Source: Bordetella petrii
GTDB taxonomy: Bacteria; Pseudomonadota; Gammaproteobacteria; Burkholderiales; Burkholderiaceae_B
Assembly (NCBI RefSeq): GCF_000067205.1
Contig: NC_010170.1
Location: 1,054,001-1,118,000 of the forward strand
Length of the DNA: 64,000 bases
Direction: 5' to 3'
Shown here: one piece after another, positions 1-8,514 of the stretch
How the letters are laid out: each line of letters begins with the position of its first letter
How positions within the stretch are numbered: position 1 is the first letter of the stretch
Notes under the pieces: model-generated
Database searches by the model: none
Seen by the model: the letters and a program-made list of their open reading frames with translations, nothing else
Told to the model about the DNA's origin: nothing
Translations under genes and position numbers: made by a program

Positions 1-503
1 AAGACAACCCCGGGGACAAGGGGTCCAAGGGACAGGGAGAGGGACAGGGACAGGGAGACTCTTACGTAGAACCTAGCGGTTCTACGTTACGCGGCGATTC
101 GCCGCCTCCGTCCGTCGACGCCGGCCGGTTGCCTCGAGCGCTTGGCATCCGCGAGCTGATCGCCGAAGGCGTCGAGCGCCAGCATGCCGAGGACTGGCTG
201 AAGGTCCGCCGCGCCAAGGGCGCGCCGTTAACCTCGACCGCCTGGGATGCCGTCAAACGCGAAGCCGCCGCCGCAGGCATCACGCCGCCAGAGGCAGTCC
301 GAATCTCCGCAGAAAACGCCTGGCAGGGCTTCAAAGCGTCCTGGCTGGAGCGCGCCCGCCAGCGCGACGAACCGTCGCAGAGCGCCCGAGGGAAATCGGC
401 CTCGCAGCAGCGCGCCGATTGGCTGTCCGAACTGGACGATGAACTGCGCGGCAAGCCGCGCGAAATCGACATGGGAGTGATCGATGCAAGTGGCCAACGC
501 TGA
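1..503 (+). CDS. Phage replication/HTH protein (DUF1376-type), C-terminal part
   Basis: The reading frame is open from base 3, so the start lies upstream of the window. The visible 166 residues begin with a low-complexity Gly/Lys/Gln/Glu linker, then a conserved-looking C-terminal block (IRELIAEGVERQHAEDWL, later ENAWQGFKASW). A charged linker followed by a short 'W.GFKA.W' tail is characteristic of DUF1376-type phage replication proteins, which act with a P-like helicase loader. It overlaps the next gene by 20 bases. Family assignment rests on the tail only. Confidence 0.6.
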   Translation, partial: DNPGDKGSKGQGEGQGQGDSYVEPSGSTLRGDSPPPSVDAGRLPRALGIRELIAEGVERQHAEDWLKVRRAKGAPLTSTAWDAVKREAAAAGITPPEAVRISAENAWQGFKASWLERARQRDEPSQSARGKSASQQRADWLSELDDELRGKPREIDMGVIDASGQR

Positions 504-1185
504 AACTGTCGACGCGACGCTTGGCGCTCTCGTCGTGCGCGAGATGCGGCTGCTGTATGGCGCCAAGTTCGCCCAGCAGTGGCAAGGCCTGTCGCCGCGC
601 GAGCTGCGCGAGTCCTGGGACCAGAAGCTGGCCGGCCTGAACGAGACCCAGGTGCGGCGAGGCCTGGCTGCTTGCCACCTGCGGGAATGGCCGCCGACGC
701 TCCCGGAGTTCCTACGCCTTTGCTGCCCCTGGATGACGCCGGAGGTTGCCTACCACGAAGCCGTGCGCGGCATGTCGGCGCGCCAGCGCGGTGAGATCGG
801 CGAATGGTCGCACCCGGCGGTGTACTGGGCCGCCGTGGGCGTGAGCTCGGTGGACCTGCTTAACAGCGCCTACGGGTCGATCAAGGCGCGGTGGGAAAAG
901 ACGCTCGCCGATGAGTTGTCCCGTGGGACATGGCCGGAAATTCCGGAGCCGCGCCAGTCGCTGCCAGCGCCTGGGCAGACGGCGGCCACGCGCGAAGAGG
1001 CAGCGGCGGCAATGCGCAAGATGGGCGCCGACAAGGTGCTGGCACAGAAGGGCCGCGATCCGCTCCGCTGGGCCCACAAGATTCTGGCCGAGCAGGAGCG
1101 TAAGGGCGGTCGCCGGTACGCGCCGGCCGTCCTGGCCATGGCCGAGCGGGCCATTACGGCGCCGGCCGGGGAGGGGCGGTCATGA
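484..1185 (+). CDS. Phage replication protein P-like (helicase loader)
   Basis: Protein of 233 aa. The N-terminal half contains a helical block (LLYGAKFAQQW, then TQVRRGLAACHLREWPPTLPEF) typical of lambda P-like replication proteins of beta-proteobacterial prophages, which bring the host DnaB helicase to the phage origin. The C-terminal third is Ala/Glu/Arg-rich. It lies directly after the DUF1376-type gene with overlapping ends and overlaps the next small gene by 4 bases, as in a translationally coupled early operon. Assignment is by context and general pattern. Confidence 0.6.
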   Translation: MQVANAETVDATLGALVVREMRLLYGAKFAQQWQGLSPRELRESWDQKLAGLNETQVRRGLAACHLREWPPTLPEFLRLCCPWMTPEVAYHEAVRGMSARQRGEIGEWSHPAVYWAAVGVSSVDLLNSAYGSIKARWEKTLADELSRGTWPEIPEPRQSLPAPGQTAATREEAAAAMRKMGADKVLAQKGRDPLRWAHKILAEQERKGGRRYAPAVLAMAERAITAPAGEGRS

Positions 1186-1289
1186 TCTGGGTCTTGGCCA
1201 TCCTGGGCGTGGTGCTGGTGGTCTGCCTCGGCCTGGCGATCTGGGCGCTGGCCGCCGCCTACAAGCGGGAGTACGACGAATGGCTGTGA
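1182..1289 (+). CDS. Small membrane protein, 35 aa
   Basis: The ATG overlaps the preceding stop (ATGA). The product starts MIWVLAILGVVLVVCLGL and is a single hydrophobic helix of about 25 residues followed by a short charged tail (YKREYDEWL). It overlaps the next gene by 10 bases. Tight coupling on both sides supports translation. Function is unknown; it is a single-pass inner-membrane peptide of a phage early operon. Confidence 0.55.
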   Translation: MIWVLAILGVVLVVCLGLAIWALAAAYKREYDEWL

Positions 1290-1540
1290 GAGGCGGCTAC
1301 CTCGCCATTGGCGTCTGGCCGGTGGTCCGCGAGCAGGGCTGGGGCATCCTGCCGTTCCGCGGCGACAAAGCCCATTACCTCCACCGCGGCGCGCTGACGG
1401 GCGAGGGCGGTCGGTTTGTGTACTCGAGCTGCGGCGTCCGTGGCGCCGAGACAACCCAGGTGCCGCTGCTGGTGCCCGGGAATTTCCCGCGCTGCCAGAA
1501 CTGTGTGCGCGCTTTGCCAGCCTGGAAGCGGTACGCATGA
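1280..1540 (+). CDS. Hypothetical phage protein, 86 aa
   Basis: Starts at an ATG inside the end of the small membrane gene and ends in an ATGA overlap with the next gene. Four cysteines (YSSCGV, then FPRCQNCVR) could form a small zinc knuckle. The N-terminal half is a compact tryptophan- and aromatic-rich domain. I do not recognise a named family. Position in the early operon between the replication genes and rusA is typical for small accessory proteins. Confidence 0.55.
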   Translation: MAVRGGYLAIGVWPVVREQGWGILPFRGDKAHYLHRGALTGEGGRFVYSSCGVRGAETTQVPLLVPGNFPRCQNCVRALPAWKRYA

Positions 1541-1788
1541 CGCCGCCAAATACCGTCCAGTGCGTCGGCTGCCGCCTGTTCAGCCTGCAGAAGCACGCCG
1601 CCATGGCGGAACAAGGTCTGGGTCAGTGTGCGTTGGAAGCCGCGTCGCATCCCGGCCGATTCCGCGGCGCGCTTCGCGACCACGAATGTCCAGATTTCGC
1701 CGCGGCGCTCGCCCCGGTAGTCGAAAAACGAGTTGTTTGGCTGCGTGCGCAGCAGGAAGAAAGGAGAAGCTGGTGCTCGAATTCGTGA
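1537..1788 (+). CDS. Small cysteine-rich phage protein, 83 aa
   Basis: The ATG overlaps the upstream stop, and the 3' end overlaps rusA by 16 bases. Cysteines are arranged as VQCVGCRLFSL, GQCALE and HECPDF, with histidines nearby, suggesting a metal-binding fold of the kind found in small phage and ICE proteins that report low-quality or truncated substrates. No catalytic motif is visible and no function is assigned. Confidence 0.55.
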   Translation: MTPPNTVQCVGCRLFSLQKHAAMAEQGLGQCALEAASHPGRFRGALRDHECPDFAAALAPVVEKRVVWLRAQQEERRSWCSNS

Positions 1789-2228
1789 TCCCAGGTGTGC
1801 CGGTCGGCAAGGGCCGGCCGCGCGCCGCCAAGTTTGGCAAGCACATTCAGCTATACACGCCCGAGAAGACTATCACCTACGAGAGCACGGTGGTGCTGAC
1901 CGGGTACCAGGCCATGGCCGGCCGTCCGCCGCTGGATGGGCCGGTATCCGCGATGCTGACTATCCGGCTGCCGGTGCCGACGTCCTGGCCCAAGCGCAAG
2001 CAGGCTGCGGCGCTAGCCGGCGTCGAGCTGCCCACCAAGAAGCCGGACGCCGATAACGTCGTCAAAGCCATTTTCGACGCCTTCAATGGCGTGGTCTGGA
2101 ACGACGACACGCAGGTGGTCGACATGGTGGTGCGCAAGCGCTACGCGGCCGTGCCGGGCGTGGCCGTCAGGATCGCCATCGTCAAATTTCAACCTGAAGA
2201 CCTGCTGGACGGGAACCGCCATGCGTGA
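1773..2228 (+). CDS. rusA: RusA family crossover junction endodeoxyribonuclease
   Basis: 151 aa. The GTG start at 1773 is chosen because AAGGAG lies 6 bases upstream and the family N-terminus (FVIPGVPVGKGRPR) begins right after it. RusA enzymes resolve Holliday junctions as dimers during phage recombination and replication. The acidic active-site region is visible as KPDADNVVKAIFDAF followed by WNDDTQV, matching the conserved Asp residues of E. coli RusA. Length is slightly above the usual 120 aa. It overlaps its neighbours on both sides. Confidence 0.9.
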   Translation: MLEFVIPGVPVGKGRPRAAKFGKHIQLYTPEKTITYESTVVLTGYQAMAGRPPLDGPVSAMLTIRLPVPTSWPKRKQAAALAGVELPTKKPDADNVVKAIFDAFNGVVWNDDTQVVDMVVRKRYAAVPGVAVRIAIVKFQPEDLLDGNRHA

Positions 2229-2868
2229 CACCACCATTCCGGCCCGTGAGCCGGGCACCTTCAGCTGCCCCGAGCACGCCATTGCCGTGGCCTACCTGAT
2301 GCTGGCGCTTCCCATCGAGCCCAAGAACCCCACGCAGCTGGTCTGCGAAGCCCTGCAGGAGCGTTTCAACACAGCCTACGAGCGCAGGGCACTGTCGGGT
2401 CTGTCACCACACGACTGGCATGCGCAGGCAGTCTTCACGGTCAAGGCCCTGCAGCGCACGCTAGGCGATGGCATCGGGTTCCATATCCTGCGGGCGCAAT
2501 ACGGCACCGGCGCAGAGGGCGCCGTCAGCGCGCGCCGCGTGTCGGAATGGCTGAATGCGGAATGGCCGGCGGACAGCCGTATGCGAGAACTGACCGACCT
2601 GCTGGTCGGGAACATCCTGCGCGGGCGCCCACGGCTGCGGGAACTGTCGGACCGCTTCGACCTGCCGAAATCGAACATTGGGCGCCTGGCGTCGGCATAC
2701 CGGGTGCTGGTCGAGGGCGCCCGCCGGGCCGCGCTGCTGCGCTTGGACGTGTGCATGAGGGATACCGGCATTGTGGTCGACCTGAACGAAGATCGGCGGC
2801 CGACACCCCTTGACAACGTGGGACAAGATAGTCAGAATTCAGCCACACTCGTAGCAAGTACGACCTGA
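2221..2868 (+). CDS. Putative phage HTH regulator (late-gene/antitermination-like)
   Basis: 215 aa, overlapping rusA by 8 bases and ending just before a strong terminator. The C-terminal half (RLRELSDRFDLPKSNIGRL) looks like a helix-turn-helix. A DNA-binding protein placed after rusA and immediately before the packaging genes is the usual position for a Q-like or other late regulator in lambdoid-type maps. I cannot match it to a named family, so the role is inferred from position. Confidence 0.45.
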   Translation: MRDTTIPAREPGTFSCPEHAIAVAYLMLALPIEPKNPTQLVCEALQERFNTAYERRALSGLSPHDWHAQAVFTVKALQRTLGDGIGFHILRAQYGTGAEGAVSARRVSEWLNAEWPADSRMRELTDLLVGNILRGRPRLRELSDRFDLPKSNIGRLASAYRVLVEGARRAALLRLDVCMRDTGIVVDLNEDRRPTPLDNVGQDSQNSATLVASTT

Positions 2869-2874
2869 AGAAAC

Positions 2875-2900
2875 GCCCCGGCCAAAACCGGGGCTTTTTT
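2875..2900 (+). terminator. Rho-independent terminator ending the early operon
   Basis: Perfect 7-bp stem GCCCCGG/CCGGGGC (2875-2881, 2888-2894) with a 6-base loop and six T residues, 7 bases after the stop of the preceding gene. Confidence 0.9.
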
Positions 2901-3005
2901 CATTGGGAGATCAATCATGAGCCGCTGATCAGATCCGCGTTACGTCAATCCCCCGGGACACGATGTGGAGCTCAAGCCGTGGCCTTTTGGATGGGCGCTG
3001 AATCG

Positions 3006-3299
3006 TTAATCCGCCCGCCCCGCAGCTTCCAGCGTCCAGAATTGTGGATTTTTGGACAGGTATTGATCGGCCCGCGCGGTATCCCAGGTTTCCAGCACCA
3101 TGAAGTCGCGATGGCCGCCTTCAGGGTGCGGTCGGGTCAGTTTGACCCGTCGGTAGACGTCCTGGACGTTCGCATCCCATTCGCGCTCTGTGCGGTAGCT
3201 GACCATCGCGGAGTTGACATTTGCGTGCATGCGCTGGGTAAGGCCATGCAGCCCGCCGCCCAGGTAAGTCACCGTATCGAGTTCTTGTACTTCGGACAT
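3006..3299 (-). CDS. Reverse-strand hypothetical protein in the prophage (moron candidate)
   Basis: 97 aa, transcribed against all surrounding phage genes. The start at 3299 is preceded by a good ribosome-binding site (AGAAAGGA on the minus strand, 3301-3308). The product begins MSEVQELDTVTYLGGGLHGL and contains Trp- and Arg-rich stretches with no recognised motif. It sits between the early-operon terminator and the terminase genes, a common place for independently expressed cargo genes. It may be expressed in the lysogen. Function unknown. Confidence 0.6.
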   Translation of the reverse strand: MSEVQELDTVTYLGGGLHGLTQRMHANVNSAMVSYRTEREWDANVQDVYRRVKLTRPHPEGGHRDFMVLETWDTARADQYLSKNPQFWTLEAAGRAD

Positions 3300-3382
3300 T
3301 TCCTTTCTCCAGTGGATTTGGCGTCCAGCATCGCCTTGGTTTTCGCTGGAGGAGAAATGTATGGGCATAGGTGGAAATTTCA

Positions 3383-3961
3383 ATGGCGCTGACAGACAAA
3401 CAGCGCCGCTTCGTGGAAGAGTATCTGGTCGATCTGAATGCCACGCAGGCGGCGATTCGGGCTGGGTATAGCAAGAAGACGGCGGCTTCCATCGGCGAAG
3501 AAAACCTGAGAAAACCTGATATCGCCAAGGCGATCCAGGAAGCCCAGGCCGCCCGGTCAAAACGAACCGGGATCACGCAGGACCACGTCTTGAGGGAACT
3601 GGCCAAGATCGGCTTCGCCGACATTCGCAAGGCCGTCCGGTGGGGTGGCACCAAGATCCAGGCCGGGGTGGATGAAGACGGCGAGCCGACCACCGAGGTC
3701 TACCACGGGCTGGTGCTTGTCGCTTCCAACGATATCGACGACGACACGGCAGCCGCCATCGCCGAGGTGTCGGAGGGCCGGGAAGGCCTGAAGGTCAAAT
3801 TCCACGACAAGCGCGGCGCCCTGGTCGACATCGGTCGGCACCTGGGCATGTTCAAGGACAAGGTCGAGCATTCTGGTCCGAATGGCGGGCCAATCCCCAC
3901 CACCAGCCTGTCGACGGCCGAATTCGAGGAAGTGGCCCGCAAGCTCTTGACCGAGGTCTGA
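3383..3961 (+). CDS. Terminase small subunit
   Basis: 192 aa. The N-terminus (LTDKQRRFVEEYLVDLNATQ, then AAIRAGYSKKTA) is the helix-turn-helix of the Terminase_2 family, which binds the packaging site on phage DNA and hands it to the large subunit. ATG 3383 is preferred over the in-frame GTG at 3371 because the family motif starts directly after it. It is followed after one base by the large subunit. Confidence 0.92.
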   Translation: MALTDKQRRFVEEYLVDLNATQAAIRAGYSKKTAASIGEENLRKPDIAKAIQEAQAARSKRTGITQDHVLRELAKIGFADIRKAVRWGGTKIQAGVDEDGEPTTEVYHGLVLVASNDIDDDTAAAIAEVSEGREGLKVKFHDKRGALVDIGRHLGMFKDKVEHSGPNGGPIPTTSLSTAEFEEVARKLLTEV

Positions 3962-3962
3962 C

Positions 3963-5354
3963 ATGCGCGAATTCACCGCGGCCGAACGGTTGGCCGCGGC
4001 TGAACTGGCGCGCGCCGACCTGTACTTCTACACGCGCTGGATGTTCTACCAGCGCCGGCGGTTCCCGTGGAAGCGGGCACGCCAGCACAGGATCCTCTGC
4101 GATGCCCTGATGCGGGTGTTCCGGGGCGAATGCCGGCGCCTGGTGGTGAACATGCCGCCGCGGTATTCGAAGACCGAGATAGCCGTCCAGAATTTCATAT
4201 CCTGGGCGCTGGGCCACTACCCGGACGCCGAATTCATCCACACGTCCTATGGCGCCAAGTTGGCAGCCAAGAACTCGCTGCAGACCCGGGACATCCTGGA
4301 CCACCCCGCCTACCAGGAAATCTTCGCGGACACGCGCCTGCATCCATCCTCGATGGCGCGCGACGACTGGAAGACCACGGCCGGCGGCGTCATGTACGCC
4401 ACAGGCTCCGAGGGCGCTATCACCGGCTTCGGCGCCGGCAAACAGCGCGACGGCTTCGGCGGGGCCATCGTCATCGACGACCCGCACAAGCCCGACGAGG
4501 CCGAAAGCGACACGATTCGGGAAGGCGTGATCGAGTGGTTCCAGAACACTCTGGAGTCGCGGACGAACACGCCCGATACGCCGATCATCGTCATCATGCA
4601 GCGCCTGCACCAGAACGATCTGGCGGGCTGGCTGCTGGATGGCGGCAACGGCGAGGCCTGGGAGCATGTCTGCATCCCGGCGCGCAACGAGGACGGCACG
4701 CCGCTATGGCCGGAAAAGCACAGCGCGGCCGACCTGGACCGCATGGAGGCGGCGAACCCCTACGTTTTCGCCGGCCAGTATATGCAGCGGCCCAGCCCGC
4801 GCGACGGCGGCGTGTTCAAGCCCGGCCGCATCGAGATTGTCGACGCGCTGCCGGCAGGCCTCGAGCTGCACCGCGGCTGGGACCTGGCCGCGTCGAAAGG
4901 CAAGGGCGACTGGACTGTCGGTGCGAAGCTGGGCAGGGACAAGGACGGCATTCTGTGGATCGCCGACATCCAGCGCGAGCGCGGCAGCCCTGACGACGTC
5001 GAGCGCCTGCTGGTCAACACGGCCAAGGCCGACCGCGTGAAGGTGCTGCAGTCGATTCCCCAGGATCCTGGCCAGGCTGGCAAGGCCCAGGCTGCTTACC
5101 TGGGAAAGAAGCTGAGCGGCACGCGCTTCGTGTTCACGCCAGAGTCTGGCGACAAGGCCACGCGGGCGGCGCCGTTCGCCTCCCAGGTCAACGTGGGCAA
5201 CGTGCGCATGCTGCGCGCGCCCTGGAATGAAGCCTTGAAGGCCGAGCTGGCCATGTTCCCCAACGGCACCTTCGACGACCAGGTCGACGCCCTGGCCCGA
5301 GCCTTCAACAGCATGGGCGACAACCTATCGCGCTTTGCGGCGCTGGCGAGTTGA
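3963..5354 (+). CDS. Terminase large subunit (ATPase/nuclease)
   Basis: 463 aa. The N-terminal ATPase shows a Walker A-like segment (NMPPRYSKTE, residues 63-72) and a Walker B/DEAD-like acidic segment (AIVIDDPHKPDEA, about 168-180). The C-terminal RNase H-like nuclease starts with GWDLAASKGKGDWTV, giving the first catalytic Asp, with a later DDQVDALA. It packages phage DNA into proheads and cuts concatemers. The layout agrees with the psiM2-ORF9 type of large terminases. It starts one base after the small subunit. Confidence 0.95.
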   Translation: MREFTAAERLAAAELARADLYFYTRWMFYQRRRFPWKRARQHRILCDALMRVFRGECRRLVVNMPPRYSKTEIAVQNFISWALGHYPDAEFIHTSYGAKLAAKNSLQTRDILDHPAYQEIFADTRLHPSSMARDDWKTTAGGVMYATGSEGAITGFGAGKQRDGFGGAIVIDDPHKPDEAESDTIREGVIEWFQNTLESRTNTPDTPIIVIMQRLHQNDLAGWLLDGGNGEAWEHVCIPARNEDGTPLWPEKHSAADLDRMEAANPYVFAGQYMQRPSPRDGGVFKPGRIEIVDALPAGLELHRGWDLAASKGKGDWTVGAKLGRDKDGILWIADIQRERGSPDDVERLLVNTAKADRVKVLQSIPQDPGQAGKAQAAYLGKKLSGTRFVFTPESGDKATRAAPFASQVNVGNVRMLRAPWNEALKAELAMFPNGTFDDQVDALARAFNSMGDNLSRFAALAS

Positions 5355-5356
5355 AT

Positions 5357-6637
5357 ATGAGTTTTCACACGGACGGCTACGAGTCGGCGCTGCTCGGGCA
5401 CCGCCGGCTCCAGGCCGGCCAGGATGCGCCGCTGACCGAGCTGCAGCTGTACGCCAGCGGTGGCATTTTCGGCCGCGTGGTCGATGCGCCGGCCGACGAC
5501 GCCGTGGCGCGCGGCGTCACCATCGACGGCGACGACGGACGCATCGCGGCCGAGCTGGACCGTCTGAAAGTGCTGCCGGCGCTGGCCGACGGCATCCGCT
5601 GGGCGCGCCTGACCGGTGGCGCCGTACTGATGCCGATTACCGACGACAGCGCGCGCCTGGACACGCCCCTGAATGTGGAGCGGCTGCACCAGATTCAGGA
5701 ATTCCGGGTTTTCGACCTGACGGACGTCGATGCGCCGGAGCGCCGCTACCGCGACCCGCGCAAGGCCAATTACGGCATGCCCGAGGTCTACCGGGTGCGT
5801 AGCATGGCGCCGGATGACGGCACCGCGGTCTTCTACGTGCACGAAACGCGGCTTATACCGATTCCCGGCGATCCGCTGCCGCGCCGGCTGGCAACGCTGA
5901 AGGGCGTGCCGTGGGCCGGCCGCACTGCGGTCGAGCGTACCTATCGAGCCATTTGCCGCTACCAGGAGGCCCTGGTGCTGGCCCTGAAGGTGCTGGAGCG
6001 CAAACAGCAGGGTGTCTATGGCATGAAGGGCCTGGCCGAGGCTATCTCCAACGATATGGAGGCTGCGGTACAGAAGCGCATCGATCTGGTGGACGCCGTA
6101 CGCGGCCTGCTGAACACCGTGGCGATCGACAGCGAGGACGAATACGCCATCCACGACGCCAACGTGTCGGGTGTGCGCGACTTGGTGAACGAGTTCCAAG
6201 TGGGCGTGTCGGCGGAATGCGGCATGCCGGTCACCATCCTGTTCGGTCGGTCCCCGGCTGGCCAGAACGCCACGGGCGAGGCCGATTTCGACGGCTACTA
6301 CGACCTGGTCGAGGGCGTGCAGAGCAACAAGGCCACTCCCGCACTCGAGCGCATCGTGTCGCTGATCCTGGCGCAGGAGACCTTCGCCAATCCGCCCGAG
6401 GACTGGTCCATCCGCTGGCCCGCCCTGTCCAGCCCCACGCCGAAGGAAGAAGCGGACGTGCGCGAGACGAACGCCAAGGCGGAGAAGGCCGAAATGGAGG
6501 CCCTCTCACTCGCCGTGGACAACGGCCTGGGCGAGGACGAGGCCCGGGCCTACATGACGGAGCACGGGAAGTATGGCCTCAAACCTGACACCGGCGGGCG
6601 CGCCGCGGCCACGAAGTACGCCACGGAAACCGCGTAA
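5357..6637 (+). CDS. Portal protein (DUF1073/HI1409 type)
   Basis: 426 aa, ATG two bases after the terminase stop. It forms the dodecameric ring at the capsid vertex through which DNA passes. Sequence features of DUF1073 portal proteins are visible: an N-terminal LTELQLYASGGIFGRVVDAP block, a central GVPWAGRTAVERTYRAICRY segment and FGRSPAGQNATGEADFDGYY. It overlaps the following head gene by 65 bases. Some databases label DUF1073-containing proteins anti-CBASS Acb1-like; the position here argues for portal. Confidence 0.9.
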   Translation: MSFHTDGYESALLGHRRLQAGQDAPLTELQLYASGGIFGRVVDAPADDAVARGVTIDGDDGRIAAELDRLKVLPALADGIRWARLTGGAVLMPITDDSARLDTPLNVERLHQIQEFRVFDLTDVDAPERRYRDPRKANYGMPEVYRVRSMAPDDGTAVFYVHETRLIPIPGDPLPRRLATLKGVPWAGRTAVERTYRAICRYQEALVLALKVLERKQQGVYGMKGLAEAISNDMEAAVQKRIDLVDAVRGLLNTVAIDSEDEYAIHDANVSGVRDLVNEFQVGVSAECGMPVTILFGRSPAGQNATGEADFDGYYDLVEGVQSNKATPALERIVSLILAQETFANPPEDWSIRWPALSSPTPKEEADVRETNAKAEKAEMEALSLAVDNGLGEDEARAYMTEHGKYGLKPDTGGRAAATKYATETA

Positions 6638-7412
6638 GTGGCGCTACCCGGCCGGGCAGGAAGCCGATTATGCCGCCGCGCTGGACCGGATCGCCCGACA
6701 GGCCACCGAGGCGGTGACCGAGCATGTCCTGCCGGCCCTGGGGCCAGCGCAGCGCGGCGACGACCTGAACAGTATTCCGGAGACGGAAGGCTGGTACGAG
6801 ACGCTGCGCCAGGCCTTCCTGGCTGCCCTGGGCGCCGCTTCGGTTGACGACGAGGCCGTGAGCGGCCTGGTGGCGCTGGTGGCGCGGCGCGTGGAGCGCT
6901 TCAACGCCGAGCAGTTCCACCGGACGATTCGCCAGGCCTATGGCGTCGACGTCTTCAAGGCCGAGCCCGAGCTGCGCCAGCTGGCTGCCGTCTGGGAGGC
7001 CGAGAATATCAAGCTCATCAGGTCCATCCCGGCGCAGTACCTGGACAGCTTGCACGGCAAGGTGGTGGCCGCCGTCCAGAAGGGCACCAGCCTGCGGGAC
7101 CTGACCGCGCAGGTGCGCCAGACCTACAAGGTGCCGCGCAATCGCGCCGAGCTGATCGCCCGCGACCAGGTCGGCAAGCTCAATGGCCAGTTGACCGCCT
7201 ACCGGCAGCAGAACATCGGCGTCGCGGAATACCGGTGGCGCGGCGTCTTGGACGAGCGCGAGCGTGATGAGCACGTGGCGCGCGAGGGCCATGTGTTTCG
7301 CTGGGACAAACCACCCGAGGACGGCCATCCCGGGCAGCCGATTCGCTGCCGGTGCTGGGCCGAGGCGGTGCTGCCGCTCTTCGACGATCTGGACGCCGCA
7401 ATCGTCCACTGA
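6573..7412 (+). CDS. Phage head morphogenesis protein (SPP1 gp7/Mu F-like)
   Basis: 279 aa. The start at 6573 lies inside the 3' end of the portal gene. The C-terminal third has the family signature: RNRAELIARDQVGKLNGQL, EYRWRGVLDERERDEH and PGQPIRCRCWAEAV, with the paired cysteines of minor head proteins. These proteins bind portal and internal scaffold during prohead assembly. The N-terminal portion is basic. Placement right after portal agrees. Confidence 0.88.
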   Translation: MASNLTPAGAPRPRSTPRKPRKWRYPAGQEADYAAALDRIARQATEAVTEHVLPALGPAQRGDDLNSIPETEGWYETLRQAFLAALGAASVDDEAVSGLVALVARRVERFNAEQFHRTIRQAYGVDVFKAEPELRQLAAVWEAENIKLIRSIPAQYLDSLHGKVVAAVQKGTSLRDLTAQVRQTYKVPRNRAELIARDQVGKLNGQLTAYRQQNIGVAEYRWRGVLDERERDEHVAREGHVFRWDKPPEDGHPGQPIRCRCWAEAVLPLFDDLDAAIVH

Positions 7413-7422
7413 GGAATTTTCC

Positions 7423-8505
7423 ATGGTTATGCGATTCGACCGCGTGCCTTTCAAGGCCACGCGCACCGACGAGGGCTACATCAAGGACACGCCGGTGCTC
7501 ACGCGTTCCGGCGTCTTCGTCTACGTGGACAGCCAGGGGCGCGAGCGCCGCGAATACCGGCCTCCCGAAGAGGTGTTCAACGCCGATTCCCTGGCCAGCC
7601 TGAAGGGTGTGCCGGTGACCGACGTGCACCCCGGCGAGGTGACCGCCACCAACGTCAAGCAGCACATGATCGGCACCGTGTTGTCCGAAGGCCGCAAGGA
7701 CGGCGACCAGGACATGGTCGGCGACATTGTGATCTACGACACCGGGCCGGTAGACGACGGCGGAAAGAAGGAGCTGTCTTGCGGATACAAGCTGCAGCTC
7801 GACGAAACCCCGGGTGTGTCGCCGGCAGGCGAGCGGTACGACGCCGTCCAGCGAAACATCCGATACAACCACCTGGCGGTGGTCAAACGCGGCCGCGCGG
7901 GCAATGCGCGGCTCAACCTGGACGCGGCAGACGCCGTAACGAAAACCGAAGAGGACAATGACATGAGTATGGTCAAGATCCGCCTCGATTCCGGCCTGTC
8001 GTACGACGCGGCCCCGGAAGTGGCGAACGAACTGGAGCGCCTGCGCGCCGACGCGGCCGAGCTGCGCAAGAAGGTGGACGCCGAGTCCGCGCGCGCCGAC
8101 ACCGAGAAATCGCGTGCCGACAAAGCCGAAGGCGACATCAAGAAGGCGCGCGAGGATGCCCAGGCGTCCGCGCTGGCTCGCGTGAAGCTGGAAGCCGTCG
8201 CTACCGCCCACAAGGTCGACTTCAAGGCGGACACCGCCGACCGTGCGCTGCGCGAAGGCGTCATCAAGGCGATCCGCGGCGATGGCTTCGACCTGACCGG
8301 CAAGTCCGACGGCTACGTCGAGGCGGCCTTCGACCTGGCCGTGGCCGACAAGGCCGGCCGGCAGGACGCCGCCGCCGCCCAGCGGCAGGCCGCCACCGGA
8401 CAGCCCGGCAAGCCGACCCCCGACATGAACCAGGACAGCGGCGACAAGCCCAAGTCGGCCGCCCAGGCGCGCGCCGCCATGATCGCCGCCCGCAACAAGG
8501 AATAA
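7423..8505 (+). CDS. DUF2213 capsid maturation protease/scaffold protein
   Basis: 360 aa with GAGGA before the ATG. The N-terminal half (GYIKDTPVLTRSGVFVYVD, EVFNADSLASLKGVPVTDVH, NHLAVVKRGRAG) is the DUF2213 domain, regarded as a prohead protease. Residues about 190-270 are a Lys/Glu/Ala-rich coiled coil typical of a scaffold. An in-frame ATG at 7963 (residue 181) sits behind GAGGA, at the domain boundary, so a separate scaffold chain could be made from the same gene. Confidence 0.85.
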   Translation: MVMRFDRVPFKATRTDEGYIKDTPVLTRSGVFVYVDSQGRERREYRPPEEVFNADSLASLKGVPVTDVHPGEVTATNVKQHMIGTVLSEGRKDGDQDMVGDIVIYDTGPVDDGGKKELSCGYKLQLDETPGVSPAGERYDAVQRNIRYNHLAVVKRGRAGNARLNLDAADAVTKTEEDNDMSMVKIRLDSGLSYDAAPEVANELERLRADAAELRKKVDAESARADTEKSRADKAEGDIKKAREDAQASALARVKLEAVATAHKVDFKADTADRALREGVIKAIRGDGFDLTGKSDGYVEAAFDLAVADKAGRQDAAAAQRQAATGQPGKPTPDMNQDSGDKPKSAAQARAAMIAARNKE

Positions 8506-8514
8506 GGAGCTGAC

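Noticed and set aside
5357..6637. Calling the DUF1073 gene an anti-CBASS nuclease
   Set aside because: Position directly between large terminase and head morphogenesis genes, length and overlap with the next head gene fit portal.
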